From Betaproteobacteria bacterium UBA1934 (GTDB taxonomy: Bacteria; Pseudomonadota; Gammaproteobacteria; Burkholderiales; Rhodocyclaceae): a stretch of DNA of 64,000 bases. Positions within the stretch are counted from its first letter, which is position 1; each line of letters starts with the position of its first letter. Positions 51,697 through 60,095 of the stretch are shown here, piece after piece. The notes below the pieces were generated by a model. That model was given only the letters and a program-made list of their open reading frames with translations. It was not told where the DNA came from and made no database searches. Location: the NCBI GenBank assembly GCA_002337055.1, contig DDFG01000001.1, positions 37,161 to 101,160 of the forward strand. The letters run 5' to 3'. Both the position numbers and the translations under genes were made by a program.

Positions 51697-52212
51697 TCAA
51701 GCCTCGCGCAGCCAGTGGCCGGATTTGCCGCCCTGCTTTTCGAGCAGGCGAACGTTCTCGATGCACATGCCCCGATCCGCGGCTTTGCACATGTCGTAGA
51801 TTGTGAGCAGGGCGGTGGCGACGGCGGTCATCGCCTCCATCTCGACGCCGGTTCGCCCGCAACATTCCGCGGTGGCGATGCAGTCAACCGCGGAGTCGGC
51901 GGTGTCGATTCCGAATTCGACCGCAACGCGAGTCAGCGCGAGGGGATGGCAGAGTGGAATCAGGTCGGCGGCGCGCTTGGCGCCCTGGATGCCGGCAATA
52001 CGGGCGATGCCGAGGACATCGCCTTTGCCGGCGCGACCTTCTACGATCAGGGCCAGCGTGGCGTGGGAGACTACAATGCGGCCGGCGGCCCGCGCCACGC
52101 GCACCGTCTCGGCCTTGGCGCCGACATCGACCATATGCGCCTGCCCGGCGGCATCGAAATGAGTGAGCGGGGAATCGGAGAGTTGATCGGGCGGGTTCGG
52201 GATCGTGGCCAT
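51697..52212 (-). CDS. moaC: Cyclic pyranopterin monophosphate synthase MoaC
   Basis: The product is a 171-aa enzyme of molybdenum-cofactor synthesis that rearranges the MoaA product to cPMP. HMVDVGAKAETVRVARA, AADLIPLCHPLALTRV and GVEMEAMTAVATALLTIYDMCKA (shown in part by GVEMEAMTAV and LLTIYDMCKA) are family hallmarks, including the catalytic Lys in CKAADRGM. Length is normal. It is divergent from the M48 protease gene. Its cofactor would be needed by MsrP. Confidence 0.95.
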   Translation of the reverse strand: MATIPNPPDQLSDSPLTHFDAAGQAHMVDVGAKAETVRVARAAGRIVVSHATLALIVEGRAGKGDVLGIARIAGIQGAKRAADLIPLCHPLALTRVAVEFGIDTADSAVDCIATAECCGRTGVEMEAMTAVATALLTIYDMCKAADRGMCIENVRLLEKQGGKSGHWLREA

Positions 52213-52273
52213 TTTACGAATGCTTACAGCTTGCGTCAGTCGCCTGAAAGAGGGGCTGCGCTATCATAACACC

Positions 52274-53728
52274 ATGACTCGAACCTATCGCCTTGCCTGC
52301 GGCCTAATGGCCGCGCTCATCGCCTTCTCTTCGGTCGCCGGTAACAATCTGCCAGAACTGGGCGATTCGGCCGGAGAAGATCTCTCGATGGCGACTGAAA
52401 AGCGCATCGGCCAGCAAATCATGCACGAAATCCAGGCGCGCGATCCCGCCTATCTGGACGATCCCGAGATCGAAAGCTACCTGAACCAGTTGGGTGGTCG
52501 ACTGGCGGGCGCCAGCAGCGATCCGGGCATTGGGTTTCACTTCTTCGCCATCGACGATCCGAGCATCAACGCTTTCGCGATGCCGGGCGGGTTCATCGGT
52601 GTGCACACCGGCCTGATCCTGGCGGCGCAAAGCGAATCCGAACTGGCCGGCGTGCTGGCGCATGAAATTTCGCACGTTACCCAGCGCCACATCGCGCGCC
52701 AGATTCAGCGGGAAAAACAACTCTCCCTGGCTGCCATGCTGGGCATGGCGCTCGCTCTGCTGGCCGCCCGCTCCAATTCGCAGGTGGCCTCGGCCGCCGT
52801 CGTTTCTGCGCAGGCTTCGACGGTGCAGGCGCAACTGGCGTTTTCGCGCGATTACGAACGCGAAGCCGATCGGAGCGGCTTTGAAATCATGCAGAAATCC
52901 GGCATGGACGTGCGTGGCATGTCCGGGTTTTTTGAGCGCCTGCAAAAGGCCACTCGGGTTTACGAAGGCAACGCGCCGGTCTATTTGCGCTCGCACCCGC
53001 TGACCGTCGAGCGCATCTCGGACATGCAGAACCGCGAGCGCACCCAGCGCTATCGCCAGGTTCCGGACAGCCCCGATTTTCATCTCGTCCGCGCAAAACT
53101 GCGAGCGATGAAAGGACATAGCAGCGAGGCCATCAAGGATTTTCAGAATCTGGTCAACGATCGCAAATATCCCTCGGAAGGCGCGGCGCGCTATGGATTG
53201 GCGGTGGCGCTGACCCGCGTCAGGGATTGGCAGGGCGCCGAAAAGGAACTCCAGGCGGCGCGGCGCCTTCGCCTGGTGTCGCCGATGATCGACCGGCTGC
53301 TGGCGGAAGTGAGGATCGGCATGGGGGATATCGACGGCGGACTGGCGCTCTATCGTGACACCATGGCCCGCTACCCGCTCAACATGGGCCTGATGTACGC
53401 CTATGGCGATGTACTGACCAGCCAGCAGCGATTTGCCGACAGCCTGAAGCTGGCCGAGGATCAACTGCGCAACTACCCGCAGGATGTGCGCCTCTATACC
53501 CTGATGGCCCGTTCCTACGCGGCGTTGGGCAAGCGCGCCCTGCAACACCGGGCGACGGCCGAAGCTTACGCGTTGCAAGGGCAGACCGGCGCGGCGGTGG
53601 AACAGCTGCAACTTGCGCAAAAGGCGGGCGACGCCAACTTCTTTGAATCCTCGGTCATCGATGCCCGGCTGCGCGAGCTGAAGAACCGTCTTGCCGATGA
53701 GATGAAGGAAAGGCGCAAAGAGCGATAG
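52274..53728 (+). CDS. M48 family metalloprotease with TPRs (BepA/YfgC-like)
   Basis: The product is 484 aa. A signal peptide (ending SSVAG) leads to a zinc peptidase domain with HEXXH motif HEISH, preceded by FAMPGGFIGVHTGLI, and the downstream glutamate in YEREADRSGFEIM. The C-terminal half is TPR-like (LRLVSPMIDRLLAE, YALQGQTGAAVEQLQLAQKA). It resembles BepA, a periplasmic protease/chaperone for outer-membrane protein assembly. The ATG at 52274 is chosen because it begins the signal peptide. Confidence 0.9.
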   Translation: MTRTYRLACGLMAALIAFSSVAGNNLPELGDSAGEDLSMATEKRIGQQIMHEIQARDPAYLDDPEIESYLNQLGGRLAGASSDPGIGFHFFAIDDPSINAFAMPGGFIGVHTGLILAAQSESELAGVLAHEISHVTQRHIARQIQREKQLSLAAMLGMALALLAARSNSQVASAAVVSAQASTVQAQLAFSRDYEREADRSGFEIMQKSGMDVRGMSGFFERLQKATRVYEGNAPVYLRSHPLTVERISDMQNRERTQRYRQVPDSPDFHLVRAKLRAMKGHSSEAIKDFQNLVNDRKYPSEGAARYGLAVALTRVRDWQGAEKELQAARRLRLVSPMIDRLLAEVRIGMGDIDGGLALYRDTMARYPLNMGLMYAYGDVLTSQQRFADSLKLAEDQLRNYPQDVRLYTLMARSYAALGKRALQHRATAEAYALQGQTGAAVEQLQLAQKAGDANFFESSVIDARLRELKNRLADEMKERRKER

Positions 53729-53760
53729 AATAGCGGCTCGCCAACTGCCGCTATAAGACC

Positions 53761-53988
53761 ATGTCATTTGATCGCGAACTCGATGTCAAAGGGCTGAACT
53801 GCCCGCTGCCCATCCTGCGCACCAAAAAGGCGCTGGCGGAGATGCAATCCGGTCAGGTATTGCGCGTACTCGCCACCGACCCCGGCTCGGTCAAGGATTT
53901 TGCGGCTTTCGCCCGCCAGACCGGTAACGAATTGCTCGAACAGAGCGCCCATGAGGGCGTGTTCGAATTTTCGCTCAAGCGCAAATAG
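53761..53988 (+). CDS. TusA-family sulfurtransferase
   Basis: The product is a 75-aa protein with a single SirA/TusA fold. The conserved CPxP motif is in LNCPLPILRTKKAL, with the persulfide-carrying cysteine. TDPGSVKDFAAFA follows. It probably passes sulfur for tRNA thiolation or other thio-cofactors, and the partner is unknown. It lies 32 bp after the M48 gene and is probably cotranscribed. Confidence 0.9.
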   Translation: MSFDRELDVKGLNCPLPILRTKKALAEMQSGQVLRVLATDPGSVKDFAAFARQTGNELLEQSAHEGVFEFSLKRK

Positions 53989-54050
53989 TCCCCTCTGTTT
54001 TCGCCCTCTTTGAAGACAGACTGGCGCCGTCCGGCGAGGCGGCCGCCTGG

Positions 54051-55733
54051 TTGTTCACCGAACCTGTCGCCTCGCTGACGGCGGAGACTCCCGCCGATCT
54101 TGCCGCCGCGCTAGCCTGGCAGGAAGGCTGGACGGTGCTGGCGCTGGATTATGAACTCGGCTACGCCTATGAACCGGCCGCCGCATCTGCGCAGCGGTGG
54201 CGAAGTCCGGCGAAGCCGCTGGCGCGCTTGTGGCGTTTTGGGCGCCGCCAGCCGCTGTCTCCGGAAGAGGTCGAACTCTGGTTCGACATGGCACTTTCGG
54301 CGCTCGATGAAGATTCGCGTCACGCAGGCGTGGGCGGCTTTGAATCCAGTCAATCGGAGGCTTGCTACGTCGCAAACGTGGAGCGCATCCGCGACTGGAT
54401 CGCGGCGGGCGACTGCTACCAGGTCAATTACACCTTTCCGCTAACCTTTCGCGCCTGGGGGCATCCGCTCGCGCTGTACAGGGCATTGCGCGCCCGCCAG
54501 CCGGTCCGTTACGGCGGGGTGGTGGCGGCGGCCGAAGGTGCGCTGGTGTCGCTGTCGCCGGAATTGTTCATCGAAAAGCACGGTGCGCGCCTTGTGACCC
54601 GGCCGATGAAAGGTACGGCGCCGCGCGCCAGCGATCCCGAGTCGTTGCGCCAGTCGGCGAAGAATCGCGCCGAGAACCTGATGATCGTCGACCTCCTGCG
54701 CAATGACCTCGGAAGGGTGGCCGAAACCGGCAGCGTGCGGGTCGAGTCGCTGTTTGAGATCGAGGCCTATCCCACGCTCTGGCAGATGGTCTCGCAGGTG
54801 GCCGCCGATGTGGGCGAATGCGGTCTGGCGGACATTCTGCCGGCGCTGTTTCCGTGCGGTTCGATTACCGGCGCTCCCAAAATTCGCGCCATGCAGATCA
54901 TCGGCGAACTGGAAGACGAACCGCGCGGACTCTACACGGGCGCGCTGGGTTGGCAGGCGCCGGACGGCGATTTTCGCCTCAACGTGGCCATTCGCACGCT
55001 GGAGTTGGAATCCGGCGGGGGCGGCCGGCTGGGCGTTGGCAGCGGGATCGTCGCCGAATCCGATGCCGCCGACGAATGGCGTGAATGCTGGTTGAAGGCG
55101 CGTTTTCTCACCGAACTCGACCCCGGTTTCTGCCTGATCGAGACCTTGCGCCGGGAGAATGGCGTCTATCCACGGCTGGAAGGCCACCTCGGTCGTCTGC
55201 GCGCCTCGGCGCAGTGGCTGGGGTTTCGCTACGACGAGGCCGAAGTGCGTTCCCGTCTGGCAGCACAATCGTCGAAAGGCATTTGGCGGGTGCGCCTCAC
55301 GCTGGCCAAATCCGGCGAAACGACGTTGGAATTGACTCCCCTGGCACCGGAATCCGGTGAAGAGCGGCTGGCGTGGCTCGCGGCCAATAGGATAATCGCC
55401 GACGACCCCCTGCGTCGACACAAAACAACTGCCCGTGCCTGTTATGACCGGGCATTGCGGCGCATCGCGGACGAGCCGAAGGTATTCGATGTGATCTTTT
55501 GCAACGAGCGCGGTGAAGTGGCCGAGGGCGCACGCAGCACGGTGTTCGTCGAGCGTGACGGTGTCTTGCTGACGCCGCCGCTCGCCTCGGGGGCGTTGCC
55601 GGGGGTATTGCGCGCCGAATTGTTGGCTTCCGGGCGCGCGCGCGAGGCGGTGTTGGGGCCGGTGGACCTGGCCAACGGTTTCTATCTGGGCAACGCCGTG
55701 CGGGGTCTAATCGCCGCGAGACTGGCGCCCTAA
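54051..55733 (+). CDS. pabB: Aminodeoxychorismate synthase component I fused to aminodeoxychorismate lyase (PabB-PabC)
   Basis: The product is about 560 aa. Residues 1-345 are the chorismate-binding PabB domain (DCYQVNYTFPL, SLSPELFIEK, TRPMKGTAPR, LLRNDLGRVAETGSV, GSITGAPKIRAMQII). The remainder is a PLP lyase of the PabC/BCAT type (ETLRRENGVYPRLEGHLGRL, the Lys region RHKTTARACYDRAL, EVAEGARSTVF, ASGALPGVLRAELL). Together they make 4-aminobenzoate for folate. No ATG or GTG is in frame after the last upstream stop (53952). The coordinates use TTG 54051, but family-like sequence (FALFEDRLAPSG) continues upstream to about 54000, so a CTG (54021) or other rare start is possible. Confidence 0.88.
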   Translation: MFTEPVASLTAETPADLAAALAWQEGWTVLALDYELGYAYEPAAASAQRWRSPAKPLARLWRFGRRQPLSPEEVELWFDMALSALDEDSRHAGVGGFESSQSEACYVANVERIRDWIAAGDCYQVNYTFPLTFRAWGHPLALYRALRARQPVRYGGVVAAAEGALVSLSPELFIEKHGARLVTRPMKGTAPRASDPESLRQSAKNRAENLMIVDLLRNDLGRVAETGSVRVESLFEIEAYPTLWQMVSQVAADVGECGLADILPALFPCGSITGAPKIRAMQIIGELEDEPRGLYTGALGWQAPDGDFRLNVAIRTLELESGGGGRLGVGSGIVAESDAADEWRECWLKARFLTELDPGFCLIETLRRENGVYPRLEGHLGRLRASAQWLGFRYDEAEVRSRLAAQSSKGIWRVRLTLAKSGETTLELTPLAPESGEERLAWLAANRIIADDPLRRHKTTARACYDRALRRIADEPKVFDVIFCNERGEVAEGARSTVFVERDGVLLTPPLASGALPGVLRAELLASGRAREAVLGPVDLANGFYLGNAVRGLIAARLAP

Positions 55734-56317
55734 CTGCGGCCGATCAGTCGCGCAATCATCTCGCCGGGGGTCGAGACGTTGAGGCGACGCATGAGCCTTG
55801 CGCGGTGCGCCTCCACGGTGCGATGGCTGATTCCCAGTTCGCGGGCGATCTGTTTGCTGGTTTTGCCGGTGACCAGCAATTGGGCGACTTCGCGTTCGCG
55901 GGCGGTGAATTCGACATTGACCGGGCGCGTGGTGGAGAGGTCTTCGAACATCCAGGTGGCGCAATCAAACGGATGTGCCTTGTCCTGCACGCGTCCCGAG
56001 ACATGGCACCAGAACAGGCTTCCATCCTTGTGCATCATGATGCGCTCGTCGCTGTACTGGCCTTTTTCTATCAACACCGGCAGGGCGCGTTGGGCGATGT
56101 CCTCGAATTCGAGATCCGAGGCATACAGGTGGCGCAGCCAGGAGCCGATCAGTTCGGTTTTGCTGTAGCCGAACATCTCGGCAAACGCGGTGTTGCAGAC
56201 CTGTATGACCCTGTGCCTCAGCACGCACAGGCCGACAGGCACCATTTCAAAAGCGAGCAGCGTATCGGCTATGGCGTTTTCGTTGTTCATGACAAAAGTT
56301 GGAACGGAATCATTCAA
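55730..56317 (-). CDS. PAS-LuxR transcriptional regulator
   Basis: The product is 195 aa. A PAS domain (about 20-125; GLCVLRHRVIQVCNTAFAEM, then MHKDGSLFWCHVSGRV) is followed directly by a LuxR-type HTH (FTAREREVAQLLVTGKTSKQ, then ISHRTVEAHRARLMRRLNV). There is no receiver domain and no membrane segment, so it senses an internal ligand or redox signal through PAS. The stop overlaps that of pabBC, convergent. It is divergent from the SDR gene and is the obvious candidate regulator of the 56-62 kb cluster. The start may be the ATG at 56290. Confidence 0.85.
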   Translation of the reverse strand: MNDSVPTFVMNNENAIADTLLAFEMVPVGLCVLRHRVIQVCNTAFAEMFGYSKTELIGSWLRHLYASDLEFEDIAQRALPVLIEKGQYSDERIMMHKDGSLFWCHVSGRVQDKAHPFDCATWMFEDLSTTRPVNVEFTAREREVAQLLVTGKTSKQIARELGISHRTVEAHRARLMRRLNVSTPGEMIARLIGRS

Positions 56318-56443
56318 TTATCGCGTATCAATGCGATCCGGCAATCCCCTAGGTAGAACTACGATAGGGTAATCGCACGACTGCACACTGCTCGCTACTC
56401 GGAATACCTTATTCGAGTTACCAATGCGATGAGGGAGTGGAGC

Positions 56444-57238
56444 ATGGAAATCAAGGGATTAGTTGCGGTGATTACCGGTGGCGCCAGCGGCATCGGCGAA
56501 TCCATTGCCAGGGAAATGGCAGCAGAGGGGGCGAAAGTGGTGATCGGGGATCTCGATCAGGTGGCGGTCAATCGCGTCGTCACGGAAATCACCGAGGCAG
56601 GCGGACAGGCAGCGGGGGTGCTGGCCAACGTGACCGACGAGAACGACATGGCGAAACTGATGCAGGCGGCAGTAGCCGCCTTTGGCGCCATCAACGTTGT
56701 GGTGGCCAACGCCGGAGTCATCCGGGATGGCGTCATGATCAATACCGACAAGGAGACCGGCAAGGTCAGGAAAGTGATGCCGGTGGAGGATTTCAGGTTC
56801 GTGCTCGACGTCAATCTGGTCGGCGCGTTTCTGACCTTCCGCGAGGGTGCGCGCCGCATGGTGGATAACCGGTGGCCGGGTGTGCTGATTGCTGTTTCGT
56901 CGATCAACAAGACGGGCCAGGTCGGCCAGATCAACTATTCCTCGACCAAGGTTGCCGTGGCTTTATGGCCGAAGATTCTGGCCGGGGAATTCATGATGAA
57001 GGGCATTCACAACATCCGCGTGGTCAGCATTTCGCCGGGCTATGTCGCGACTCCCATCCTCGCCGGTATGGACCAGAATGCGCTGGCCGCGATTACCCGC
57101 GATGTCCATATCCAGCGGCTGGTGCAACCGTCAGAAATTGCGGCGGCCGTGAAATTTGCGGTCGAGAACGACGCACTTGACGCGACCGATATCGAAGTAA
57201 CCGGCGGCCTGTGCTACGCCAAGTCGCGCGCCAAGTGA
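56444..57238 (+). CDS. Short-chain dehydrogenase/reductase
   Basis: The product is 264 aa, classical SDR. Cofactor motif TGGASGIG lies near the N-terminus, with VIGDLD after strand 2 suggesting NAD(H). VVANAGVIRDG is the NAG motif, and the active site includes the serine in AVSSINKTG and the YxxxK in NYSSTKVAVA. It may be a 3-hydroxyacyl-CoA or 3-hydroxyacid dehydrogenase or a FabG-like reductase. The active-site tyrosine context (NYSSTK) is normal. GGGAGTGGAGC precedes the ATG at 56444. It is the first gene of a same-strand run to 62640. Confidence 0.88.
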   Translation: MEIKGLVAVITGGASGIGESIAREMAAEGAKVVIGDLDQVAVNRVVTEITEAGGQAAGVLANVTDENDMAKLMQAAVAAFGAINVVVANAGVIRDGVMINTDKETGKVRKVMPVEDFRFVLDVNLVGAFLTFREGARRMVDNRWPGVLIAVSSINKTGQVGQINYSSTKVAVALWPKILAGEFMMKGIHNIRVVSISPGYVATPILAGMDQNALAAITRDVHIQRLVQPSEIAAAVKFAVENDALDATDIEVTGGLCYAKSRAK

Positions 57239-57263
57239 GCGACCGGTGCGAATGGGAGGGATC

Positions 57264-58838
57264 ATGAAACAGAACAAGGTCGTGACCGCCGATGAAGCCA
57301 TCGCCGCGATCAAGAATAACGATGTCGTCTGTGTGACCGGTTTTCTCGGCGCGGGTACGGCGGAAGCGCTGATCATCGCGCTTGAGAAGCGCTTCCGGGC
57401 GACGGCTGCGCCGCGGGACATGACCCTTCTCTTCTCCTCCGGCCCCGGCGACGCCAAGGATCGCGGTCTTAACCGGGTGGCCATGGAGGGCCTGTGGAAG
57501 CGCGTTATCGCCGGCCATTACGGGTTGCTGCCGAAAATGGGGCAACTAGCGCTGGCCGAAGCGTTCGAGGCCTACAACTTGCCACAAGGCATCCTGACCA
57601 ACTTCTACCGGGCGGTGGCAGGTCATCGCCCCGGCGTGCTGAGCAAGGTCGGCCTGGGGACCTTCGTCGATCCGCGCATCGAGGGCGGGCGGGTCAATGC
57701 GCGTGCTCAGGAACAACTTGTGGATGTGGTCTCGCTCGGCGGCGAAGAGTGGCTCTTCATGAAGTCTTTTCCGCTCGATGTGGCCCTCATTCGCGGCACT
57801 ACGGCGGATGCGGCGGGAAATGTGAGTTTCGAGCATGAAATCCTCACCATCGATGGTCTGGCGATGGCTACCGCCGTACATAACTCGGGCGGAACGGTCA
57901 TCGTCCAAGTCGAGCGGCTGGCCGCGCAGGGCGCTCTCAATCCGAGGGCGGTGAAGATACCGGGCATCCTGGTCGATTATGTGGTCGTGGCGCCACCGGA
58001 GAATCACCAGCAGACCTATGCCACGGCATACAGCGCCGCCTTTTCCGGCGAGTTGAAGGTCGATCTGCCGCCCAGGAGGGCGCTGGCGCTTGATGAGCGG
58101 AAGATCATTGCGCGCCGCGCGGCGATGGAGTTGGTGCCTTTCGACGTGATCAATCTCGGCATCGGTGTGCCGGAGGGAGTGGCTGCGGTGGCGAACGAGG
58201 AAGGCATCCTCGACGATCTGACTATGACCGTCGAGCCCGGTATCATCGGTGGCATGCCGACCGGTGGCCTCGATTTCGGCGCGTCGATCAACGCCGAGGC
58301 GGTGATCGACATGCCGGACCAGTTCGATTTCTACGACGGCGGCGGGCTCGATCTCACCTGCCTGGGCATGGCTCAATGCGACGCAGCGGGGAATGTCAAT
58401 TCCAGCAAATTCGGCAAGCGTCTGGCCGGCTGTGGCGGCTTTATCGACATCAGCCAGAATGCCCGCACAGTGTTGTTCGTCGGCACTTTGACAGCCGATG
58501 GCTTGGCAGTGTCGGTGGCCGACGGCAAGTTGAAGATCGATCATGAAGGCAGGACGCGCAAGTTTGTCCAGCAGGTGCAGCAGATCACTTTCGCCGGCAG
58601 GATTGCTGCTCGGGGCGATCAGCGGATTTTGTACATCACCGAGCGGGCGGTGTTTCGACTGGCTGACGGACAGGTGGAACTGATCGAGGTGGCGCCGGGC
58701 ATCGATATCGAACGGGACGTGCTGGCGCAGATGGACTTCCGGCCGGTCATGAAGAACGTCCGCGCGATGGACGCCCGAATCTTCCGTGAGGAGGTGATGC
58801 AAATTCGCTCCGCCTTTCTCGAACGGCACCACAAATAA
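57264..58838 (+). CDS. Family I acyl-CoA:carboxylate CoA-transferase (YdiF-like, fused alpha-beta)
   Basis: The product has 524 aa. Both subunits of an OXCT/SCOT-like transferase are in one chain: the alpha part starts VTADEAIAAIKNNDVVCVTG, and the beta part has NLGIGVPEGVAAVANEEG with the catalytic glutamate expected in the NEEG segment. GGFIDISQNARTVLFVGTLT and TERAVFRL close the domain. It moves CoA between short acyl-CoAs and free acids, for example acetate, propionate or acetoacetate; the exact acid is unknown. It follows the SDR by 25 bp with GGGAGG before the ATG. Confidence 0.9.
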   Translation: MKQNKVVTADEAIAAIKNNDVVCVTGFLGAGTAEALIIALEKRFRATAAPRDMTLLFSSGPGDAKDRGLNRVAMEGLWKRVIAGHYGLLPKMGQLALAEAFEAYNLPQGILTNFYRAVAGHRPGVLSKVGLGTFVDPRIEGGRVNARAQEQLVDVVSLGGEEWLFMKSFPLDVALIRGTTADAAGNVSFEHEILTIDGLAMATAVHNSGGTVIVQVERLAAQGALNPRAVKIPGILVDYVVVAPPENHQQTYATAYSAAFSGELKVDLPPRRALALDERKIIARRAAMELVPFDVINLGIGVPEGVAAVANEEGILDDLTMTVEPGIIGGMPTGGLDFGASINAEAVIDMPDQFDFYDGGGLDLTCLGMAQCDAAGNVNSSKFGKRLAGCGGFIDISQNARTVLFVGTLTADGLAVSVADGKLKIDHEGRTRKFVQQVQQITFAGRIAARGDQRILYITERAVFRLADGQVELIEVAPGIDIERDVLAQMDFRPVMKNVRAMDARIFREEVMQIRSAFLERHHK

Positions 58839-58921
58839 GGCATCAGCGCTAACTGTAGGTAGGTCGGACGCCCGGGCGGGTTGAGTTTCGGGCGCATTGT
58901 TTCAGAGATGCGGGAGGAAGC

Positions 58922-59932
58922 GTGGCAAAGGCCAAAATCATCGGAACAGGGTTGTATGTCCCCGGCGCCGCCATCGCCAACAGCGAATTGTGGCAGTTGA
59001 TCGGCGCTGAGTTCGATCAAGGCAAACTGGAGGAAAAGTTGGGTATCTTCAGGCGTCACAACGCCACGTTGCGGGGTCTGAAGGAATTTACAACTGATTT
59101 TGCCACTGAAGCCGCCAAGGCCGCCATAGCGCGTGCTGGCATCGATCCCATGCAGGTCAGTTTGTTCATCGTCGGAACCGATACGCCTCAATATCTGTCC
59201 CCTGGTTCGGCAGTGGTCGTGCAAGGCCGTCTTCAGGGTGGGCAGATGTTGACCGGTTGCTTCGACGTGAATGCCTCCTGCGCTGGCTTCACGACTTCGC
59301 TTGATATCGCGGCAAAAATGATAGCGTGCGATGCGAACCTGAAATATGCCGTTGTAGTCGGCGTTTACAACATGCCTGCATTCGTTCGTCCTGGCGACGC
59401 GTTTGGACATGCCATATTCGCTGACGGCGCCGGGGCGGTCGTCTTGCAGCGTACCGACGACCGCGACAACTCCGGGTACCTGGCTGGGCAGTTAATGGCG
59501 GACGGTACGCAATGGGATTTCATCGGGTTGTACGCAGGTGGCTCGAAATTTCCGATTACGCATGAGCGATTGGACAGAGGTGAATATGGATTGCAAAACC
59601 TGAAACCGCTGCCTGGTGATCGCAATGTAAAGCTATGGCCGAATGTGGCGAAGCAGTTGGTTGCCAAGGCGGGGTTGCGTATCGAGGATGTCGACCACAT
59701 TTTGTTTTCGCAAATCAATCGATCCGTGATCGAAGAGGTCATGAATCTACTTGCTTTGCCGCTTCAGCGCACCACCACAGTGATGGATCGCTATGGCTAC
59801 ACGGGATCCGGAAGCGTGCCGATGGCGCTTCATCACGCTGTCGAGAACGGAAAGATCAAGGAAGGCGATACTGTCATGCTCATCGCATCTGGGGCAGGGT
59901 TTTTCGTTGGAGCCAATTTGTTCAGATATTAA
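58922..59932 (+). CDS. KASIII-like ketoacyl synthase/thiolase-fold enzyme
   Basis: The product is 336 aa, starting with GTG behind an excellent GGAGGAAG. It has the FabH-like fold, with active-site cysteine in VNASCAGFTTSL. Candidate catalytic His and Asn sit in FSQINRSVIEEV, where FabH normally has His-Gln-Ala-Asn, and in GYTGSGSVPMAL. The first position of that motif is Ser-Gln-Ile-Asn here, so the usual His is replaced. That departs from housekeeping FabH and points to a specialised condensing or cleaving enzyme. The gene-free 163 bp after it hold no clear terminator. Confidence 0.8.
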   Translation: MAKAKIIGTGLYVPGAAIANSELWQLIGAEFDQGKLEEKLGIFRRHNATLRGLKEFTTDFATEAAKAAIARAGIDPMQVSLFIVGTDTPQYLSPGSAVVVQGRLQGGQMLTGCFDVNASCAGFTTSLDIAAKMIACDANLKYAVVVGVYNMPAFVRPGDAFGHAIFADGAGAVVLQRTDDRDNSGYLAGQLMADGTQWDFIGLYAGGSKFPITHERLDRGEYGLQNLKPLPGDRNVKLWPNVAKQLVAKAGLRIEDVDHILFSQINRSVIEEVMNLLALPLQRTTTVMDRYGYTGSGSVPMALHHAVENGKIKEGDTVMLIASGAGFFVGANLFRY

Positions 59933-60095
59933 TGAGTCCGTCTGGTTTCTTGAAATATACGCGTATGTCATGTTTTTAGGGATGCGTAGTTCTACTAAGC
60001 GTAGCCGTACGAATATGGGAACTTTATGCAATAGGCTAACGTAAGGTCACCGGTCGGCAGCAGACCGGATATTGACTATTTGAGAGGGGGCGATC

